NCBI GenBank assembly: GCA_014218235.1 | Contig: CM024753.1 | Location: forward strand, 5,084,001 to 5,148,000 | Direction: 5' to 3' | DNA length: 64,000 nucleotides | Source of the DNA: Colocasia esculenta | Taxonomy: Eukaryota; Streptophyta; Magnoliopsida; Alismatales; Araceae | Shown: piece by piece, positions 57,601 to 64,000 of the stretch | How positions within the stretch are numbered: position 1 is the first letter of the stretch | How the letters are laid out: each line of letters starts with the position of its first letter | The notes under the pieces: model-generated | The model's database searches: none | What the model saw: only the letters and a program-made list of their open reading frames with translations | Told to the model about the DNA's origin: nothing | Program-made: the position numbers and the translations under genes

Positions 57601-60600
57601 TACAATGACAGTGGCCATCCGCAGGAGCTACATATGGATCACAGTGTGATGTGCCTTAGAGCTTTAAACACAAAAGATGTTAATTTGACGATCTGAAAAC
57701 TTCCTTTTTATACATCTTATTTCATGGCTATCATTGGTTTTTGTATCATAGATAAATAATGAAATGATGTTCAATGATAGTTTCAAAGTAACTTAAAATG
57801 CCACCAGATTAAATGTAAAGACGCGGTGATTATCGGTTAAAATGCCACCAGATTAAGCATAAGATGCCATGATAATCAACTGATATTAGTACCAGTCCCA
57901 AGACAGTATTTGCATCTCTTCTGTTCCTGCTGCTTGACATTGTTAATCTCAACCACCATCAAGGCTGATATGACACCAACTGCTCCCCCAGAAAATGATG
58001 CAACTATAGGATCAACCTGACTGAATAATTAAGAAAAAGAATCAGCAAAGAGTTTACGTAAATGCATAATCATCAACGATAGTATGTCTGCTCTGTCAAA
58101 TAGCAGTGGGACTTGGGTATTGACAGAGAACATATCCATGACTGTGGGGTGTATGTGCATGTGCGTATCAAAGACCACTGGTTTTTTTAGAGCGATAAGC
58201 ACAAGGAAGGTCTTGTTGGCTCCACATTGTTTTCCTAAAGTTCCTGGATTACGGCAAAGAGATCCTCCGTGCAAATGGGAAAGGGTATAGGGCCGCAGGC
58301 TTATTCCCTTGCCATGGAGTCTGGGGAGTGCGGAGAAGGTCCTGAGAAATCTAAGGTTGTAGCCTGTCCTCAATATAAAGACACGCACTTAAATCTGAAA
58401 TGTGCCTCCCTTACTAGAGGGGAGGCTCTTTCATGTATCTAAAATTGTATTTCTTCTCTTACCAGAGACCACCCTATGAAAGTAAAGGGGATCATACACA
58501 ATCTTAATGAATGTCATGGAAAAATTAGTTCACATGATTTTATCTACTGTGTAACCTAGCAAGATGCTATTAAGTCACCAAATTCCGGAAACTAACTCAT
58601 GATATTTTCATGGGCTAAGCCACCACCATGGTCCACAGTGCATTTCAAGATTATCAAGCACCTAAAAAATGTTCCATATATACACTGCACTTTGACAGAC
58701 AGAGAGAAAACATAAGACAACATTTAATGCTTGCTCAAAACTGATAGAAAAACAGAAAGGTACACTGAATATCCACACTTCCAGCAACTCAAAATGTGAA
58801 TGGATAATAACAAAAATCATTATTTCAGAATTGCCAGGTTACCTCAGCTGCATCGGTAGGTGTACACCACGAATAAAATCTGCATACGATGTGCCTCCTA
58901 GTCCCAGTTTAAGCTCCAGCTAGAAAGATTGTCAAAAACAATGTAAATTCAGGATTTTTACTTGGAAACAAAACCAATGAACTTGCTAAACAAAATAGTC
59001 AATATCTAAGGACAAAACCACATATTTACCTGATTGATTTAACCTACATATATTAAGAGTGGAATTCAATGTAATACCTATCAGATTGAACACTAGATAC
59101 ATCCTTTGTCCATGAAAATAATCAGATAGAATAAACGAGAAGTAATATATCAAATAACATCACCCTTTAATTTAGAGAGTTGTTCTAAATACAAGTTCAA
59201 GAAAATTATAACCAATGATGGTATTTAAAATGTGAGATATTTTTATTAACCAAATTGTAAGGTTTTATGGTTTATTTACTATTTCATTAAATAATTCGAG
59301 GCGGTAGAATCATAGGTTGGACGAGAGAATCCTCCACACAAATAGCAAACATCGAGCCAGAAAATAGGAACAATTCACCACGTTTCCCATTTGTACCAAT
59401 TTACGACAAATTGGCCCACACCATTTAGAGCTTGACTTAATAATCCTTTGTAATAGTGACATGAAATGGAGAATAGACAAACTAGTGAAGCACTTTATTG
59501 AAATGTAATGATCAAGACAAAAAAGATTAAATGAGATTGAAAAGGAAATGGAAAATGTTCTTGACCAAATAAACCATGAAACTCAATAATAAGACTAAAA
59601 AAACTCACAGTTGGAGCAAGCAGGCCGCCAAAAAAGATGATCCCAGCAACAAGCGAAAACATGTTGCATAGTACACCTTAAGATTTCCTGTTGTCTGCAA
59701 GAATAGATTAGTTAGTAATTTTCCAGTTAATTTAACTATGATCATTTGGTATTTAATTAAGGGAAAATTTTCAAGAAAAAAGAAAGCACAGACTATCTAA
59801 AACACAAAAAGGGGATTTTACAATACTCACTAAAGGAGGCAGAAAAGGTATAAATGATGGAAAATCTGGAAGCTCGCTATCTTGTTTCTCATTTAAAATT
59901 CCAAGTTCAGCACTTTTGATTCTCTGCTGTATCCGTAATCTCCGAACCTTCACACAAATAGACAATGATGAAACTCCAGTTAAAGGCATGATGATTCTTT
60001 TGCCGTTGAAATAGAAGAAAGAGTCATACACAAACATGTCATATCCCTCTGTATCTCAGTAGCACAGGGCTGTAAGTTGTATAGGTCTGGGTAGTCCCAG
60101 ACCCAAAATGTGTAGACCCATACCCATGTCAGACCCAACAAAATTATTTGGCAAAGGATAGTTGCTTTCAGCTTTGCTTTTTTATTCGCACAACATTAAG
60201 TGTATAGTGGCCTGAAAAAGAATTTATTTACCTTAGACCTCTAATATAGAGGATGAACGGGCTTGATTTCAGGCACGGATTCACAGAAATATGTTTGCCA
60301 TTTTACATAGAATATGCAAACAGGGCTGTAATCGGATAAACAGGTATGCCAGGACCATAATTACTATGTATGCCTAACAGATCCACTAATGGGTCTGGAG
60401 GACTTGTTTTGACACCACATTACACATCTCATCCCATGAGGGTCAAGACCAGTCCCATCCTGTTCTATCAAGATGATAGAGTAAGATCCTACCTAAAAAC
60501 TCTGGATCGTGAAACGTCATAAAGGTCGATCGGAATTATCCAAAGCCCTAACATGTGGAATATATCCCAATCAGAGGGTTCCTTTCAAGTTTTTGAATTA

Positions 60601-62302
60601 TCATGTGCTTTGTCTTCCAATGAAAGTTAGAAGGAAAGAGACCAAGAATTAGATGCATCAGTATCTTGGACTCTTATAAAATTGGAATCGGAAATGCTAA
60701 GTGGCCGGGCAAATCGGGCAAATAATTTGTCCGACCACTTAGCCATTGGCTGGCACGCAGGGGGGGGGGGGGGGGGGCGCACCAGCCAATGGCACGGTCT
60801 CCATTGGAATAAATCCCCAGTTACAGGAGCAGAGACTAAAAGTGAACAGATGTGCCAATTCTAGATACAAATATAAGGTAGATGAGACACACCTCCTCCA
60901 TATGCAAGAAGATTTTATTCCGACGGCTTTTGATGTTGTCCTGAATTTCTTGCAATTCCATTGTGGCAAAATCTTGAACAGTTTCTGGTCCTTCTATGAT
61001 GCAAAAACTGCATCCGTTTCACATATAGGTTACACAAAAATGGGGGAAAAAGGAATTATTTAACAATCCCAGTTGATATTGCTTTTGAAATAACTGTATA
61101 CAGGTAGAGTCACCATAACATATTGATAATGTTAGCTGACCAAAATAGACAACGTGATACACCAATTTGACATTTTCCGTGACAAAATAAGACTGACATA
61201 GTCACATGGGGATACGCATGAAAGAAAAATGCTTAATTGACAACAATTCATGCAGATCTAGGCATCACAGCTTTGATGCAAATCCATCACCAAATCAGTC
61301 AAGCCCAATTTGAATAACAAATAAATTATAGTTCCAGGCTTGCAGCCGATGCATCGCATCATGAAATTCAACACCCTTCCAATTGAACTTTGTAAGCTCT
61401 CTCACTCTTAGGTACACTCGGGACATCAAGAATGACTTGGGAAAAGAGAGTCCCTTCTAGAAATAGTCCATTTGTTGGAAAAAAAAAAACTCGCTGAATG
61501 AACACCCCTTGACCAGACACCGATCCTGGAAGAAGGCATAGCGGCCTATGGTGTAACCTCTCTGTCCTTTCATCATACCCAATGAGCAAGCAAACCCTGC
61601 CGGCATCTTACTACTCACCAAACTTCTCTTTCTGTCAGCTTCCCAAGGACGACTACTGAGTTACCCTCAAGAATAGCTCTTTTCCTCGAGGGGCTTTCAG
61701 CAATCTGAGACGCCCACTATGAACCAAGGAATGCTTGAAAACATTTCCTTGACTTAAAAGAACAAGGACTTGCTGCACTTAAAATCTCTGACGTCCAAGT
61801 AGAGGAACTAGGAAAGAGAGCAAGTCCAAGCAGGCCGGTCAATTGAATCGGACTATTCAAATTCGATTCTGTCCTCACTGCTGGAGTGAAGAGGGAAAGA
61901 ATTTAAAAATAAACGGAACCCCTTCTTCATCTGAAAGAGAACCATGTGAACCAGAGCCAACGCTCACACAGACGTTCACCTCCATCCAGCCAAATTAGAC
62001 GACATCTAAAACGACAGGAGATGGATAGAGAGAGAGTGTGTTTTTGTGTGTGCGCGCAAGTACCCGGCGGGATTCTTCTCAGGTGAATCGCCGCTGGCCG
62101 TGGCAGTGGAGGCATCAGCCGAGGAAGCGGCGGCGACGGCGGCTGCGGGGGGGGGATCGGGGTCACTGGAGGCGGGGGCGCCGGTGGCTGCCTTGGAGCG
62201 CCATCTGAGGAGGGCGGGTGGCCGATACCTCCAGCCGCAGGGGGCCGCCAAGGGCTTGGCGGGAGGAGAAGAGCAGGTGATGATCCGGCCGGAGCAGAGC
62301 AT
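45666..62302 (-). CDS. OR: ORANGE protein, plastid DnaJ-type zinc finger; frameshift in exon 4
   Basis: Exons in order: 62302-62064, 61007-60893, 59947-59831, 59694-59609, 58919-58843, 58020-57893, 47388-47252, 45743-45666, all with GT-AG borders. The N-terminus (MLCSGRIITCSS, Ala/Pro/Ser-rich) is a plausible plastid transit peptide. Then come FCIIEGPETVQDF, IKSRRNKIFLHMEEVRRLRI, two membrane segments (exon 4; VDPIVASFSGGAVGVISALM) and four CxxC pairs (CKYC, CARC, CSNC, CPTC), ending DPRFDPFD. ORANGE stabilises phytoene synthase and promotes carotenoid storage in plastids. The Arg-rich stretch where a melon Arg-to-His variant causes orange flesh has Arg here. Exon 4 is 86 bp, one base short in a T-run (59656-59659); as read, a TAG follows at 58900-58898. 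Expected length is about 325 aa. Intron 6 is 10.5 kb of nested transposons. Confidence 0.93.
47801..48962. mobile_element. probable transposable element, borders approximate
   Basis: The left side begins TAGGGATGTAAATGGATCGG and the right side ends CGGATTTACGGGTTT...TTGCATCCC. Subterminal regions share GGGTTCGG, GGGTAC/GGGTAT and CCCGACCC motifs in both orientations, giving imperfect terminal inverted repeats (GGGATGTAAA against GGGATGCAAA). No clean target duplication was found, and it is interrupted by the 48448-48643 element. Confidence 0.5.
48448..48643. mobile_element. small hAT-type MITE rich in GAATCGG motifs
   Basis: Termini CAAGGTTCGCCGCATCGG and, reversed, CATGGTTTGACGTGGCGGAT. The body is dense in GAATCGG and its complement CCGATTC. 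The ends match those of 56928-57229. Flanks TTTTGTTTAA and TTTTGTTATG look like a mutated duplication. Confidence 0.7.
49240..49589. mobile_element. foldback MITE, 350 bp
   Basis: Almost a complete inverted repeat: the left end TAGGTTTTTGCATATATACC pairs with the right end, read in reverse as TAGGGTTTTTTGCATACCCC. Arms extend through AGATTAATTGNNNGAGAATTCTTC, ATTTGCATTTG and CCTCTTATGGATACA. The flanking GAAAA (49235-49239 and 49590-49594) may be a 5-bp duplication, which leaves the superfamily open. Confidence 0.75.
51386..52101. mobile_element. hAT-type non-autonomous element, 8-bp TSD
   Basis: A 716-bp element with ends CATGGTATGCAATCTCGCGA and, in reverse, CAAGGTTTGCCATATCGG. It is flanked by the exact duplication ATTGAAAG (51378-51385 and 52102-52109), and lies within hAT transposase sequence. 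Near the left end is a cluster of TCTCGCGAGA palindromes; the right end has CTCGAGACG and GATCTC motifs. Its middle (about 51531-51945) is a copy of the arm of the foldback element at 55269. Confidence 0.92.
52075..52350. repeat. two consecutive tandem duplications (76 bp and 61 bp)
   Basis: A 76-bp unit starting AGTCCAGATCCGATATGGCA is repeated (52075-52150 and 52151-52226). It is followed directly by a 61-bp unit starting ATGAAGAGATTTTTGGCAGA (52229-52289 and 52290-52350). The first unit contains the right end of the element at 51386 plus its target duplication, so it arose after that insertion. A (GGT)n run follows at about 52363-52388. Confidence 0.92.
55269..56632. mobile_element. hAT-type foldback element with about 415-bp arms
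   Basis: Ends CATGGATGGCAAAGTCGG and, reversed, CATGGATGGCCAAGTCGG are near-perfect terminal inverted repeats. Flanks CCTAATAT (55261-55268) and CCCAATAT (56633-56640) match at seven of eight bases. Inside are two long arms in inverted order (about 55545-55964 and 55983-56397) around an 18-bp loop. Outside the arms are GAATCGG-rich subterminal blocks. It has no coding content; the short frames are shadows. A transcript through it would fold into one long hairpin. Confidence 0.9.
56928..57229. mobile_element. hAT-type MITE, 302 bp, 8-bp TSD
   Basis: Begins CATGGTTTGCCGAGTCGG and ends, in reverse, CATGGTTTGTCATGGCGG. It is flanked by the exact duplication GTCCCATG (56920-56927 and 57230-57237). 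GAATCGG/CCGATTC motifs crowd both ends and an AT-only core of about 120 bp separates them. Same terminal type as 48448-48643. Confidence 0.93.
60689..60802. mobile_element. possible small MITE with G-run, in ORANGE intron 2
   Basis: The 8-bp direct repeat ATTGGAAT (60681-60688 and 60803-60810) brackets a segment with two hairpins: GCTAAGTGG...CCACTTAGC, and CCATTGGCTGG...CCAGCCAATGG. The second encloses a run of about 18 G. Terminal inverted repeats are weak, so a transposon origin is only a suggestion. Confidence 0.4.
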
Positions 62303-62303
62303 C

Positions 62304-62326
62304 CTCTCTCTCTCTCTCTCTCTCTC
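62304..62326 (-). repeat. (GA)n tract directly before the ORANGE start codon
   Basis: On the minus strand about eleven GA repeats end two bases before the ATG, inside the 5' UTR. GA tracts in leaders are frequent in plant genes and may vary in length. Confidence 0.85.
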
Positions 62327-63330
62327 CCTCCAATCCTCGGGTCGTTGGATGGGGAGATCAACGCGACGCGGAGCTCCTTCGACACCTGTGGTGTCGCAAG
62401 ATACAGATAAACACAGCCGCACTGTTCACCGGCCGGCGGAGGCTTTGTGGAGGAGGAGCCACGTGTCGACGTAGCAGCGGTCCGAAGTGGACGGCCCCGC
62501 TCGGGTTCTAGCGCTTTGTAGCAGAGGTAGAGAGAGAGGTGCGGTTGGTGGTGGCCGCTGGGGCCAAGAGCCTTCTGATGGAAGGTGACGTCGACTGCGG
62601 CGACAAGCTACTCGACTTCACCACTATCTTTCACATATTATTATTTTATTTTATTTTAAGATAATTATACATTGACTATTTTATGTCCATAATTACAAAT
62701 AAATTATTTTCAGATGCATCAATATATATATATATATATGTAAAACATATTACGCAAAATATACATACATATATTCGTACTGAATATCATAATCTGCCAC
62801 CAAATCATAACTTCAGCAAAGGCTTGCAGTACCCAATCGTGTCGAATTTATCTAGATAAGATACGAATTGAAGTATATGGTATTGATATATTTTGACTCA
62901 GATGATCATATTATAAAATAGTATATAAAAAACAAAATAGGTCAGATCGAATTGATCGTGCCGATACGACACAGACTTGAGCTCGAGATTAATTATAATA
63001 GAAAAAATAAATTTTTTTTCATACTTGTTGAACATAAATTTTAAAAATAATTGATCCCTTTTATTTTTTGTCATAGCCAAGTCCCTTTCTTGTATAAAAA
63101 CTAATATAATTTAGAAAGAACAAAAGATTTATATAAAAAGAATTGATGGTCATGAAACTAAGAAATAAAAATATTTCTACAAAACATAAAATCTGAATAA
63201 AAAGTTAATTCTTTTTCAAAGTTCTAGGCTTTGCCTCTACGACAATGTATGAGGGCGACCCTTTACTCTCTTTTTTGTTCTTCGGTGCAGTGGTCGAAGC
63301 CACTATATTTGTCGCACATAATTTTACGAA
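62327..63330. other. ORANGE upstream region and intergenic DNA
   Basis: The first 300 bases are GC-rich (including GCCACGTGTCGACG near 62458, an ABRE/G-box-like ACGTG core) and probably contain the promoter. Beyond 62630 the sequence is AT-rich with a (TA)n tract near 62724 and no gene recognised. Confidence 0.5.
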
Positions 63331-63426
63331 TATATTTGGTATTAGGATAGATTGAATATAAAGTGAGATAATAAATTTAAAAAAATATCTTCATTTTATC
63401 TCTAATTTATTCTAATACCAAATATA
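63331..63426. mobile_element. 96-bp palindromic MITE
   Basis: Ends TATATTTGGTATTAGGATAGA and, reversed, TATATTTGGTATTAGAATAA form terminal inverted repeats that continue inward (TATAAAGTGAGATAA against GATAAAATGAAGATA). The terminal motif TTTGGTATTNGGATAGA recurs at 15698-15761, marking a dispersed family. No convincing target duplication. Confidence 0.75.
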
Positions 63427-63612
63427 GTCTAGGTGCCCAAAGATCAATCCCTGAACCTACCGTTTTCCACCCCATCAGGCCATCACCTCCCCACTTTACA
63501 AAGACTATTTTTTTCATTTCTTTTTGTTTCTTTTGTGAGAGATTCCAAAACCACTCGAGGATAAGATACTTCTTGGCCTTTGCAGCTTTGCTCCTGTCGC
63601 TATATGCCATTA

Positions 63613-63761
63613 GAGAAAGGTTTTGTGCACTTTTTCATTGCATTTTTCCATGCACTTTTTGTTTTTCATTGGGTTGGCACAATGTGTCTCTAGCGCGTTG
63701 GCCAATAAGAAGGCCAAAGTGCATGAAAAAATGCAATGGGAAAGTGCACAAAGTCTTTCTC
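63613..63761. mobile_element. Mutator-type MITE, 9-bp TSD
   Basis: A 149-bp foldback. Starts GAGAAAGGTTTTGTGCACTT; the other end reversed reads GAGAAAGACTTTGTGCACTT. Arms continue through CATTGCATTTTTCCATGCAC and a second small stem (GTTGGC...GCCAAT). The exact 9-bp repeat ATGCCATTA flanks it (63604-63612 and 63762-63770). Confidence 0.93.
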
Positions 63762-63770
63762 ATGCCATTA

Positions 63771-64000
63771 TCCTGTTAATTTATAAGTTCTATTTTATTA
63801 TTTTTTAATTTTTTAATTTTACCAGGCACAGAATTACACAAAAAGTCACTGATGCGTGTTCCTCTAGGAATCACATGCATCGATATCAGTGAACAAGGGA
63901 ATATGGTCGTCATCATGCTATATATGCACATGATTTGGACTTGATGTAACCCAATGTGCAATGTTTGGTCATCTTATGCTTGGCGATAAACTTGTTGCTA
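63771..64000. other. intergenic to window end, no gene recognised
   Basis: AT-rich sequence with no supported feature. Confidence 0.5.

Noticed and set aside
58029..58388. 119-codon minus-strand ORF within the ORANGE gene
   Set aside because: It lies in intron 5, adjoins the true exon 6 in a different frame and has no homology.
62046..62474. 142-codon plus-strand ORF
   Set aside because: It is the antisense shadow of ORANGE exon 1 and its leader.

Overview
This is a plant nuclear window, most likely from a monocot. The genes have plant-type introns, and the expansin and ORANGE exons have very GC-rich codons, as is common in monocots. No species can be named from the sequence. Three host genes are supported exon by exon. 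An expansin-like B gene (35461-37543, +, four exons, 247 aa) is followed by a three-KH-domain RNA-binding protein of the PEPPER type (38766-44429, +, six exons, 489 aa). The third gene is ORANGE, the plastid DnaJ-type zinc-finger protein (62302-45666, -, eight exons). The last two genes converge, with stop codons about 1.2 kb apart.

The rest is mostly layered transposable elements, and many have target-site duplications (TSDs) readable to the base. At 3103-15016 a solo LTR (TSD GGTTC) is split by a younger, complete, non-coding LTR retrotransposon of the same family (4185-13113, TSD CAAGA, tRNA-iMet primer site). At 18371-32126 lies a full-length Ty3/gypsy element, probably of the Tat/Ogre lineage, on the minus strand (TSD GGGGG). 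It keeps ORF1, gag, an archaeal-type RNase H and integrase, all decayed except ORF1 and gag. I could not find its reverse-transcriptase core, and it has three tandem-repeat arrays next to the 3' LTR. Between and inside the genes are a tRNA-derived SINE (17-bp TSD), three Mutator-type MITEs (9-bp TSDs) and several hAT-type elements (8-bp TSDs).

The most notable region is the 10.5-kb sixth intron of ORANGE. It holds a decayed hAT transposon (50028-57465) carrying three nested elements with similar CATGG-type ends. One of these is a 1.36-kb foldback with about 415-bp arms, and a third copy of the arm lies in another of the nested elements. The termini are crowded with GAATCGG/CCGATTC motifs.

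The most testable gene-level observation is in ORANGE exon 4. It is 86 bp between two phase-0 junctions where 87 bp is expected, one T short in a T-run inside the first membrane segment. As read, the frame is lost and a stop follows in exon 5. This is either a sequencing or assembly error or a real null allele.
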